In this document: in pieces, positions 19,913-28,970 of the stretch
Layout: each line of letters opens with the position of its first letter
Position numbering within the stretch: the stretch's first letter is position 1
Assembly: GCA_032718475.1 (NCBI GenBank)
Contig: JAUCBJ010006625.1
Coordinates: 1-64,000 of the forward strand
DNA from: Nemertoderma westbladi
Taxonomy: Eukaryota > Xenacoelomorpha > Nemertodermatida > Nemertodermatidae
Reading direction: 5' to 3'
Length of the DNA: 64,000 nucleotides
Translations under genes and position numbers: made by a program
Notes under the pieces: model-generated
Told to the model about the DNA's origin: nothing
What the model saw: only the letters and a program-made list of their open reading frames with translations
Database searches by the model: none

Positions 19913-22900
19913 ATGGAGAAAGGGATACAAGGAGAGCCGAGATGGGGATATGATATCCAAGAGGAGGCAGCAGCGCCAATCGAAAGATTTGGAGCCAAGG
20001 ATTATACTATATTCGGTATAAAAGAATTATCGGAAAGTACAGCGAAACTCGCGAGAACTAAATATGACTCAAATGTATTAAAGAGAAGGCAAAACGCATT
20101 AAACGAAAGAATCGAAAGTTTGCGCCAAACCTTCAACGAACTTTACCCGTATGACGCTTTGTGTGATACGGGAGACATTAGCGAAGACCCCGATACTGAA
20201 ATTAGTCGTTTGTATCATACCATGCAATACCTAAAGGCGCACGAACCTATGCCCGCGGTAAGAGATGAATTTGATGGAATGCATCTTTACAGACGAACTC
20301 GAGGGGACGATAGAGAAACCAAGGAAGCATTTTCAGTTTATAAACTTTATTATCAATGCGGTTCTTGTATGCGCGAACAACGAAATGCGATTCCGATGCG
20401 TTTGAATAAGGAAAATCCCGAACCGATATTGGCGAGGTGTTCGAACCATCAACAACTACGCTACCAGGAAGGAGGGTATCCTTTATCGAATCCATATCAT
20501 TCATTTGCTATGACCGGACCAAAGGCGGGAGAAACTGTCATTTACCCACCTAAGGTTGTTGAACCCGATGTATTTGAACTTACGCTGGACGAGGCGAATC
20601 AGTCAACCCGCGAAAAGAAAGAAGCTCTTAGCCTATACAGAGCCTACAAGGCTTTCGAGAAAGGTGAGATGGAAGAATGGGGCGGAAGACTCGCGAGCCT
20701 ACCTTACCATTGGACGTCACACGATCAAACTCCAGCTAAGGAGATGACACCGGAAGTTTTCGAGAGCATAAACTTTGCTCAAAACGTTATTCAGAGACTA
20801 CAGATTGCATCCCCGGAGAGGACAAGAGAAATGCAACCGTATAGTACTTCAACTACGAAACCATTGAGTACGACACTCAACTTTCCTATTAGTATACCAG
20901 TCCGACAGGATACGACGTACGAAATACCCATCGTGGATCATCCAGAAATCATTTCGAACTTGGAGTTTCTTCCTGCAGTTGTTTTCAGCGATATGAGTAA
21001 GATATATGATTTACGTAGACATATTACTCAAAAGGTCGTGTGCAACGTTCCACCTCATATTCAAGACTTTAAGGAACTGGATAGAGCTGGTGCTGATATA
21101 GCTCCGAGTAATTTGAAAGGATATCTAACCAAGACGATTCGTTTATGGATTGGAACCGGAACCTTCGAGTCGGATACAGATATTGCCGCAGATTGGCGAG
21201 GTAAGGTTATTCGTTTCGAAGATGATAAGGACATAGAGAAGATTTGGCAACCTTCGGAAGAATTGTTGGATGAATGGAATAGGACGTTTAGATCGTTTCA
21301 GGAAAATGGTTACATGTTTTACGACAACGAGGGCGGCAGTCATCAGCAGAGTTTGACTTCTAAGACTATACAAATTAGAGCGGCGGACGGAGTCCTGCAC
21401 GTTTTCAGTAGACAGAGGAGCGACAAACGAATGCCGATACCTCCAGCGAATACAAAGCGACACCATCTTATCACCGACATAGTAAAGAAGATGGACCAAG
21501 CTTGTAATATCGACGCTAGAATGCTACCGAAGATGGTAAGAAACATGATTTTAGATAAAACTGTTGTAAAGATTGGATCAGGAGTAAGGGAGGACTTAAT
21601 TAGCGACTTCGCCGGCATGACGGACAGCGATGACCGACTACCGACACCTTACGTCGACACTCGACCTCTTATTTTGTGGTCTATAGAACAGGGATATTTT
21701 CGTGAGTATAATACTCAGAAGACTGGAACTGGATACATTTCCTACCTGTTATTCAATTGGGATTATAAGGAAAATAAGAGAAACAAGTATATTGAAACTT
21801 ATGGAGAAGGTGATACTCCAGATGTGAGTGAGTTTGAATCACAGCTTAAATGGAGAGGATGCGTGTATTGGGCTATTACGTCACCTCCAAGAGCGGTCTT
21901 ACAATATTATTTAGCAATAGAGTCGTCAGTGAATGTTTGCCTAATCGCCGACATTGTGTCTCGGACTCTCAAAAGACATCCACTTTGTCTTGGAGAAGAT
22001 CATACTTTCTACATGGAAGGGAGAATTCGTACCGACGTGTTTAGACGATTCCTTGAACCCTTCTACAACTCCGACGCTCAGTGTAATGCCTTTATTCGAG
22101 CAGGATTTAGTATATTTCGAGACGTGTATCTTCGCTGTGCGGGATCTCTTATCGAAAGACCATCTATGTTTACATTGTTACCCTATGAAGGAGAACGTAT
22201 CGTGGAAATTACGGAAGAATCACGGCAGACGCGCGCGCCTATCGGTCACCTTGGTGATGATTTCGAAGTAACTACTACGATCGCTGACGATCCTTTAGAG
22301 GAACTTCTTGAGATAGAAAGGAACCTCCCGAAGAAATCTCAGACGGAGATTCGACAACTTGAAGCAACAGACGCTATAGTTTGTATACAACCTTCAGAAA
22401 CCTACCAACCCATAGATCCAGATGATTACGATTATAGTGTGGGCGGAAGCGCTCGACCGATTGGAGATCTTATATACGAACGAGTGTGGTACCCTGCCAA
22501 TACGATGTGTAGTAAATGTGGCGTCGCTGGACATCATATGACAAAGTGCAGTGGAAAGCACATTACTACGACTCAGCTAATCTGTGGATGGTGTGGGGAT
22601 CAAGGGTCTCATACCTTTTATACTTGCTGGAGATTTATGGCTCAATGTACTTATTGCAATATAAAAGGACATCGAGCATCTGAATGCCAACTAAGAGACA
22701 TACCTTATGAACACGAATCTGTAAAACTCATGAGGAAATTATTTGATGAGTGGGAAGATTTAGCCGACGAACATGTATCAGCACAAAGAAGACGGTTTCC
22801 GATGAGAGCGCATCTTGGATTTTGGGCGGTAAATCCTCAAACGATGATGTCGGAAGGATATATCTCCGCTATGCCCCAATATGACGAACTTATCGAGGTT

Positions 22901-23638
22901 GTCGATATTTTGCCCCACGACAGCGGATTCCGAGTAGTGCGCGAGTATCTACTACAGATTCACCCGGATAACAAAAACACGTGGAATTTTCAGAAAGTCG
23001 TTAACCGCATTACATATGGTGAATTCGATCGTTTCCGAACTGAAAAACGGAATAAAGGAGCTTGGTTAACCGTCGCATGGGCGTACCGAGCCGCGTTTTA
23101 CCATAAACGTATACGAGCGAGCGTATTCGAGGAAGAAGAGGTCCTAGAGGCGACAAATATACCAGCCACTCCGGTTGCGCCGTCTGCACGTCACCCTCGG
23201 GAGGACGGACAGGGTAGGATCATACGGGTCCAGAAAGTGGGCCAACAATTAAAGAAAATTATTAATGTAGAAGAACGCAAGGGAGTTGAGCCGACCATTC
23301 GAGTTACTCGGGATACGGTATCGCTTCCAAGAGAACCAGTAGGAGGATCGGGACATACACCAGCTGATCAACAGGGGGCGCAAGCTACTCTTGGGTCTGC
23401 GTCGTCCGCTTCTCGCGCGTTCCCAGACGTTCTACCAACTGTAGTGACAACTGATCGGTCACGAGGAATCGGTCGAGGTTTTGGGATGCCAAATAGACGA
23501 ATTTGCGAGGAAATAGTCGCACCGTCTCTCAACGTCCCAAGTAAACCAGTGACTCGCCCCATTAGTCCCATATCGCGAGCAAAGTCACCTGTGCGCAGTT
23601 TTCGAGGACGCAGCAGGGCTCGATCCACTAAGCGATAA
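19913..23638 (+). CDS. 1241-aa accessory protein: DEDD-type 3'-5' exonuclease-like domain plus three zinc knuckles
   Basis: An uninterrupted ATG-started ORF sits where an envelope gene would be, but it has no signal peptide or membrane helix. A possible zinc site is CGSC(149-152)..CSNH(176-179). Residues ~460-680 follow the order of the RNase D/WRN exonuclease fold: motif I GYMFYDNEGG (Asp471, Glu473); TIQIRAADGVLHVF like the strand-2 liQla..; LPKMVRNMILDKTVVKIGSGVREDL (motif II Asp561, with the family's K-x-G-x-G-V-x-x-D-L); YVDTRP (Asp582, the usual D-T). The motif III region VYWAITSPPRAVLQYYLAI has the Tyr but lacks the expected Asp, so catalysis is doubtful. Three zinc knuckles follow: C866-C869-H874-C879, C891-C894-H900-C905 and C912-C915-H920-C925. 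The basic Arg/Ser-rich tail suggests RNA binding. The exonuclease call is motif-based inference; the zinc knuckles are certain. Confidence 0.6.
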   Translation: MEKGIQGEPRWGYDIQEEAAAPIERFGAKDYTIFGIKELSESTAKLARTKYDSNVLKRRQNALNERIESLRQTFNELYPYDALCDTGDISEDPDTEISRLYHTMQYLKAHEPMPAVRDEFDGMHLYRRTRGDDRETKEAFSVYKLYYQCGSCMREQRNAIPMRLNKENPEPILARCSNHQQLRYQEGGYPLSNPYHSFAMTGPKAGETVIYPPKVVEPDVFELTLDEANQSTREKKEALSLYRAYKAFEKGEMEEWGGRLASLPYHWTSHDQTPAKEMTPEVFESINFAQNVIQRLQIASPERTREMQPYSTSTTKPLSTTLNFPISIPVRQDTTYEIPIVDHPEIISNLEFLPAVVFSDMSKIYDLRRHITQKVVCNVPPHIQDFKELDRAGADIAPSNLKGYLTKTIRLWIGTGTFESDTDIAADWRGKVIRFEDDKDIEKIWQPSEELLDEWNRTFRSFQENGYMFYDNEGGSHQQSLTSKTIQIRAADGVLHVFSRQRSDKRMPIPPANTKRHHLITDIVKKMDQACNIDARMLPKMVRNMILDKTVVKIGSGVREDLISDFAGMTDSDDRLPTPYVDTRPLILWSIEQGYFREYNTQKTGTGYISYLLFNWDYKENKRNKYIETYGEGDTPDVSEFESQLKWRGCVYWAITSPPRAVLQYYLAIESSVNVCLIADIVSRTLKRHPLCLGEDHTFYMEGRIRTDVFRRFLEPFYNSDAQCNAFIRAGFSIFRDVYLRCAGSLIERPSMFTLLPYEGERIVEITEESRQTRAPIGHLGDDFEVTTTIADDPLEELLEIERNLPKKSQTEIRQLEATDAIVCIQPSETYQPIDPDDYDYSVGGSARPIGDLIYERVWYPANTMCSKCGVAGHHMTKCSGKHITTTQLICGWCGDQGSHTFYTCWRFMAQCTYCNIKGHRASECQLRDIPYEHESVKLMRKLFDEWEDLADEHVSAQRRRFPMRAHLGFWAVNPQTMMSEGYISAMPQYDELIEVVDILPHDSGFRVVREYLLQIHPDNKNTWNFQKVVNRITYGEFDRFRTEKRNKGAWLTVAWAYRAAFYHKRIRASVFEEEEVLEATNIPATPVAPSARHPREDGQGRIIRVQKVGQQLKKIINVEERKGVEPTIRVTRDTVSLPREPVGGSGHTPADQQGAQATLGSASSASRAFPDVLPTVVTTDRSRGIGRGFGMPNRRICEEIVAPSLNVPSKPVTRPISPISRAKSPVRSFRGRSRARSTKR

Positions 23639-24663
23639 AAGGGAGGGCAAGGGTGGACGGAAGACTCGTGAGCCTTTCTTATGATTTGTGATTTATTTGA
23701 ATTTATATTTATATTTGTGTTTATTCCGAACTTAAGCAATTTGTATTGTTCCGAATTTATGAAATTTAGAAAGTTTATATTTAGAAGGAACTTATATTTG
23801 AAAGATTTATGTTTCATGTTTGAGATGCAAAGGAGTTTATATTATTCTAAACTTATGCAGTTTATATTTATATTTAGTAAAGATTTATATTTTGTAAGAA
23901 TTTAGATTTTATATTTGAGATTATTCCGAACTTATGCAATTTATATTGTTCCGAATACTATGCAATTTATATCTTATAAGCAGTATTTGTATTTACAGTG
24001 AAATAGAAAGTAAGAGTAGATGGAAGACTCGTGGGCCTTTCTTATAGTTTCATTTGTAAAGTGTTATATTGTGTATTTAGAAAGTTTTATAGTCAGAAAG
24101 TTTTGTGCTTAGAAAGACTCATATTTGTAATTATTCCAAACTTATGCAATCTACATTTAGGTACGAAAGTATTTGTAATTATTTTGTATTTATGCAATAT
24201 TTGAGATGCAATAGTAGATGGAAGACTCGCGAGCCTTTCTTATTGTTTTCATTTATTTGTATTTATAATTGTTTGAATTTATGCAATATTGAGATGCAAT
24301 AGATTTATATTGGTGAATTTAATTTAGATTTATATTGTACTTACTTAGTAAAGCCTTAAATACGTAAAGTTTGAATTTGTAATTATTTTTGTATCGAATC
24401 ATTACGTAGAAAGGAAGTATTATTTGAAATTTAATTTGTAAATATGTAAGTACGCCCTAAGTATTCTATAGTTTGATTGATTATTGGTGAAAACCGTATA
24501 TTTTATGCACGATAATATCCTGTTTTCATGGAGCGGTATAGAATTATATTCCCTAAATGCCGTGGATTTTCAAAAATTTTATTTTATTCGAATTAACTTT
24601 GTAAAGATTGCTTTGAGTTCTCATTCGTATTTGTTCTATCATTTGAACGCCTATTGGTCAAGT
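23639..24663 (+). other. AT-rich 3' non-coding region of the giant element
   Basis: About 1 kb of degenerate repeats built from TTCCGAAYTTATGCAATTTA-like words, with three copies of the dispersed motif (23659, 24022, 24220). No clear polypurine tract borders the right repeat; the best purine run is AGAAAGGAAG near 24408, 300 bp away. Confidence 0.6.
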
Positions 24664-24739
24664 GGTTCAGTAGCTCAGTCGGTAGAGCGTTGGAAATTAT
24701 ATGTGTAGTAGGTATTGAGTTCGAATCCTAGTAAGTGCG
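24664..24739 (+). other. tRNA-like sequence across the start of the right terminal repeat
   Basis: 76 nt with a perfect pol III box A (TAGCTCAGTCGGTAGAGC, 24671-24688) and box B (GTTCGAATCC, 24719-24728), followed by a TTTTTT terminator (24745-24750). The D-arm pairs (GCTC/GAGC). The acceptor, anticodon and T stems are poor, so this is a tRNA-derived or pseudo-tRNA sequence, not a working tRNA. The repeat boundary (24709) falls in its variable region. The left terminal repeat therefore has only the box B half. Confidence 0.55.
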
Positions 24740-26426
24740 AATTATTTTTTGTGCAGAATTCCAACTCATTTAAATTGACCGCTACAAATTAATTGCATTT
24801 GTCTGTACCAATGAGACTGTAGTTATTTGATTGTAACCAATGTCGTGCAAGTTATACATTAGCTGGACCAATAGCTATCTTTAAAACCTTGTTAGAACCT
24901 ATAGAACAATCGAGAATTTTCTCGATTGATTGCGGCACAAATTTGGTATATAAAGGTGCGATTTGTTCATTAGTTATCTCATTACTCTAACCATATTCGT
25001 ATCTCTGAGTTATCTAATATTTGTTTATTCTGTCATTAGTATTCAGATTACATTTTGTATTATTATCTGCAATAAATTCAGAAATACCGCTATCTGCTTT
25101 TCTTTCACCATGGATTCACTACGGTGAACAAACCTAAGGGACAGGATGGCCGGCTAGAGATCGGGCCGCAGCAATGAACGGGAACATCGGGGGAATGTAG
25201 ACAAGAGACAACCCGCAATACCATCTTGAGTTATTCGCCCATCGCCTGAAAGGTTAGACAGCGTTCGACATCTCGCTACCTAAGCGTAAGACCAAAGATC
25301 AAAAGGTAGAAGTAGTGGCACGCTGTGAGCCTAAAATTACATCTTAGGGACTGTACTGTCTTGATTCAGGAAAAAACCACAGTAGACCTTCATATTCCTA
25401 CGGGTAGAGGGAAAGAGCAGGCAGATACTAGTACGCAGATAGGACGTAGGCACACCGGTACGAAGCATACAAATTGGTAGGGTGCAGCAAACTGTACGCC
25501 TAACTCTTGCTAAGTACAGGTGTGTGTGCGACTATTTGTAGTACGACAGTGTCCATTGCATTAGAACTTGTAGGCTAGGAGGGTCGTTGTGTTTCACCTG
25601 AATTGGGATTGTACCGTTCAGGCGGTAGGGCAGTTTACAGCTAGGCGCAAAATAAATTGAGGCTATTAGGGATACTAACATCTACCGTGTCCCCGCCAAC
25701 GCCCTAATAGGAAGTTACCCGGACTACCTGGGTGACTAAAATTCTAGATAGGAGCCAGGATAGCTATTAGTAACTGTACGCCTACAGTAGTAAACTAACA
25801 CATCTCTTCTTAGTATCAGGGACCTGGTACCTAAAATTGCCGAATTCTGGGCGTAGCATTAACCCTATGCCTGAATTTGAGTCCTGGAAATACGCAAGAG
25901 GGGAAGGAACCTTATCATTCGTGAGTATTGGACCTACAAGTTATAAAATTAGAATATTCGTAAAATGCACACCGTACCCAGTAATTATATATGTGAAGGA
26001 GCAAAACTGTTTTTGACCGTTCAGAATTAACACACGCGCGTTAGAAATTATTTACACCTCAAAATATATAAAAATTAACTTTTGTCCGTACTGTGCTTTG
26101 CCCGCTAGTTAGACATCTCCAAATCTCTGCCTGTACCTAGCTAGCGTCTCTTCGCCCAACCATATAAATCACACCGCGGCAAAGTATACGAGCCCCTTAG
26201 TCCGTCAGTGAGTCAGCCTGATTTTAGGATTCGCTGCGCGGGATTTTGTTTCATCGAAGTTTGTCTGCTCGTAGACTGTTTTCTGCCTCACCGGTTATAA
26301 GAGATCGATACTGCAATATATTCGCTTACTTAGAGTTTACTGTTTTGGTGAGAAGGTCGGATTTATGATTTGATTTACAAACTTTACAGTAAGATATTGC
26401 AGGTATTGTTGCTGTCTCTTCGAATA
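24709..26426 (+). repeat. Right terminal direct repeat (3' LTR)
   Basis: 1718 bp. Differs from the left copy by GAACGGGAACATC versus GAACGCATC near 25178 and by CCGCGGC versus CCACAGC near 26174; otherwise identical as read. Confidence 0.85.
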
Positions 26427-26790
26427 ACCAAGTTTTTTTTGGATCCGGGATGGAGTGTAAAACACGGATTTTCGTTAATTACCAAGTTTTGTTGGATTCG
26501 GAATGGAGTGTAAAACACGGATTTATTGGATCCGGGATGGAGTGTAAAACACGGATTTGCGTTAATTACCAAGTTTTGTTGGATTCGGAATGGAGTGTAA
26601 AACACGGATTTATTGGATCCGGGATGGAGTGTAAAACACGGATTTTCGTTAATTACCAAGTTTTGTTGGATCCGGAATGGAGTGTAAAACACGGATTTAC
26701 GTTAATTACCAAGTTTTATTGGATCCGGGAAGGGGTGTAAAACGCGGATTCAAGTTAGTTTCCATCCGGAAAAGGGTGTAAAACTCGTAT
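26427..26790 (+). repeat. Tandem array, forward arm of an inverted satellite pair
   Basis: Eight units of GGATCCGGRATGGAGTGTAA AACACGGATT type, spaced about 34-60 bp, with a TTAATTACCAAGTTTTGTT spacer in alternate units. It starts at the very base where the right terminal repeat ends. Confidence 0.85.
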
Positions 26791-27059
26791 TCAAGTTAAT
26801 TAGTATGTTTTAATTAACAATTTGTAAAACGCATATGCAATAAAGACCCAGACCCTCATCTAGTTACAATTATTAATTAGTACAATGTTTATTGTTCTTT
26901 AGTAACTTTTCATGGCTTGCGGACTTTCCTGGTTTTTTTCTTCTCCGGACTCGGGGTGCACGATGTTTGCGTAATGAGTTAAAGCGGCTCAACAATGGCT
27001 GTATCATTGGTTGGACTCGGAATAACGAATCCCGTAAATTATCGGATTTCAGATATCGG

Positions 27060-27345
27060 AATCCCGTATTTTACACCCTATCCCATATTCAGTAGAAATA
27101 TAAATCCGCGTTTTACACTCCGTTCAGGATTTAGCCTAAAAACATGAATCCGCGTTTTACACTACGTTCCGGATCGGTAAAAAAGGCCAATCCGCGTTTT
27201 ACACTCGGTTACGGATTCGGTAAATTTAGCAGTGCACGGATCCGCAGATTACACTCCAAAAATGTAAATTCTGTCGACTTCCATAGGGACAATGTTAAAT
27301 GATAGAATCCGGATCCTGATCCGGATCCGCGTTTTACTCTGAGCC
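27060..27345 (-). repeat. Tandem array, reverse arm of the inverted satellite pair
   Basis: Six diverged units of AATCCGCGTTTTACACTCCG, which is the reverse complement of the units at 26427-26790. The pair encloses about 270 bp and looks like a foldback element. Confidence 0.75.
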
Positions 27346-28240
27346 AACAAACATGAGAGTTTATGTTACAAGAGTTTACCTGTAAGGTTGTGGTTGGTTT
27401 TGTCATCTGTAAGCAGTTCAGAGATATATAAAAATCATTGGGTTGGGGTGTTTAGTTATGTTCAGCAAGAAAATTTTAATGAGATGGCTGAACATATTTC
27501 TTTAAGCGCTTCGATTATCTCTCAGTAACAACTCAAACACGCCTAAGAGTCCACACTGATGGGACGAACTCTTACACTTTGGTGTAATCTATGTAGTAAT
27601 ATATGGAAATTATTTTTCATGCATCAGCTACATTCTGGAAAATGTTTGATTTATTCTTAAAGTTTAATTTCAGTTGTGTTACCTACTTTCCAAATTGGAA
27701 AATTTATTTATTTAAGATAAACTGATATGTTAGGTAATTGCATTACATAGGCTGTAATTCACCTTAAAGGATTGGCAGGACTCATTACACGGTGTTTTGA
27801 TTGTTTCTTTACATTTATTCTGTGTCTCATTTATCTTATTTTGTGTAACAACCTTGATGGGATGAGACTGAATGCTCCAACTATAGAAGGCCTTCACGAT
27901 AAGTAATCCAATGAATTTTCTAATTACTCAACCAACCATGTCGATATTCAAGCACATCTTGGCTTCAGCGGGAAACCAGTTAATGCTGACTGCTAATAAG
28001 CTAATTGTCAATCTTACATGTAGGCCTAGCACAGTTTAGTTATGCTCAATGCTTGGGAAGTCTTTGACGATAGAGTAGTTGCTTGTTATGTCAGTGTTAA
28101 TTAAGTGCATGCTTTTAACCAAAATTGCTATCAACACAGGCACATTTGATTGGTAATGGTGTTTCTCCTACTCAAGAATGTCCGAAGTACAATTCTGTGC
28201 GATTTCAAGGAAGAAATCTTGCCTCAAAAAATCGATAATA
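27346..28240. other. Gene-less AT-rich stretch
   Basis: Nothing recognised on either strand. Confidence 0.5.
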
Positions 28241-28970
28241 TCGGTAGAGTAGCGCAGGGCTAGTATTCTTAGCCGGCTAGTATTCTTAGTCCGCGTATGT
28301 CTGAGACTGCACTCCCAGAGATATTATTATTTAGTTCTGACAAACTTGTACTCGTTAATCATAATCATTCTAAATAACTGATCTAGACTTTGCTGATGAC
28401 CTACGAGTACTCTCAGAATTACAAGAGGGTGAACAGCTGCAGCTCCTCAGCTCATTAGAACACGCTGCTTCTAGTGTTATGATGGGTTTTGCCTGAGTAT
28501 GAGGATGACTTCTTCTACCTGGTGTCATGGATCCGGAAGTTAGGAACTTTAAGGAACACCTAATATGGGAAGTCATTGGCTGTAAAGGAATTAGAAGTAA
28601 TGTAGAGTAGATCGGAATCTTAGATTCGATTATATAGATCAGCAATATAAATAGTAGAAAAGGTACCTCTTTGATGGCCTATTGGAAAGAATACACACGG
28701 TGAACAGTAGATTGAGTCCATGATAAAGGACATTGTCCTTTATATTGAGATAATCTTGCGAAAGTCATGGGTGATCGGGTGATGTTGCGAATTTTTTCGA
28801 TAAGCCGGCATAGCATTCTTAATGTAAGCTGCATTGCATCCCTTATAGATAGATAGTCAGATTCGTGGATATTCTTAACCCGCTAGTATTCTTAGCCCAT
28901 GAGTATTCTTAGCCTTAGTATTCTTTGCTTGAGTATTTTTTAAACTGGTAGTATTCTCTGCTCACACTCG
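28241..28970 (+). pseudogene. Degraded LINE A relic flanked by TAGTATTCTTAGCC repeats
   Basis: Pieces match LINE A (see 40305-44620): GTCTGAGACTGCACTCCCAG near 28299; the FADD-box region DLDFADD..STLRITRG-like with frameshifts at 28375-28480; and the 3' end GATAAGCCGGCATAGCATTC near 28798. Copies of TAGTATTCTTAGCC lie on both sides (28261-28295 and 28882-28960). Too broken to code. Confidence 0.7.

Larger units (their letters stand above)
11791..24239 (+). repeat. Dispersed 20-bp near-palindromic motif, twelve copies
   Basis: Consensus GGAAGACTYGYGAGCC followed by TACC or TTTC. Copies start at 11791, 13519, 13603, 13687, 13771, 16257 (one extra change), 17007, 19536, 20684, 23659, 24022 and 24220, all on the plus strand and all inside the giant element. 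The core AGACTCGCGAGCCT is nearly its own reverse complement. Most variants are C to T within the two CpGs. In gag the motif is read as K-T-R/C-E-P-T. In pol (16257, 17007) and in the 1241-aa ORF (20684) it is read in another frame as G-R-L-A-S-L. Copies at 19536, 23659, 24022 and 24220 are non-coding. Confidence 0.9.
9180..26426 (+). mobile_element. Giant 17.2-kb BEL/Pao-like LTR element with an extra exonuclease-like ORF
   Basis: The interval is bounded by 1.71-kb direct repeats (9180-10893 and 24709-26426). They differ by one 4-bp length change and two substitutions that I could see. Inside are gag (11703), protease plus a stub of RT (15102), integrase (17338) and a 1241-aa ORF (19913). 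Domain order and motifs are BEL/Pao. Oddities: the RT palm, YxDD box and RNase H are missing. The repeats do not begin TG or end CA. I find no target duplication: the left flank ends in CAATT and the right flank starts ACCAA. The flanks belong to different repeats, and no tRNA-complementary TGG primer site follows the left repeat. Near-identical repeats imply recent formation, so mobilisation in trans, recombination or assembly error must be considered. Confidence 0.8.

Noticed and set aside
19913-23638. Envelope gene
   Set aside because: No signal peptide, transmembrane helix or furin-like site; exonuclease-like and zinc-knuckle motifs instead.
24664-24739. Functional tRNA gene
   Set aside because: Boxes A and B are perfect but the acceptor, anticodon and T stems do not pair properly.
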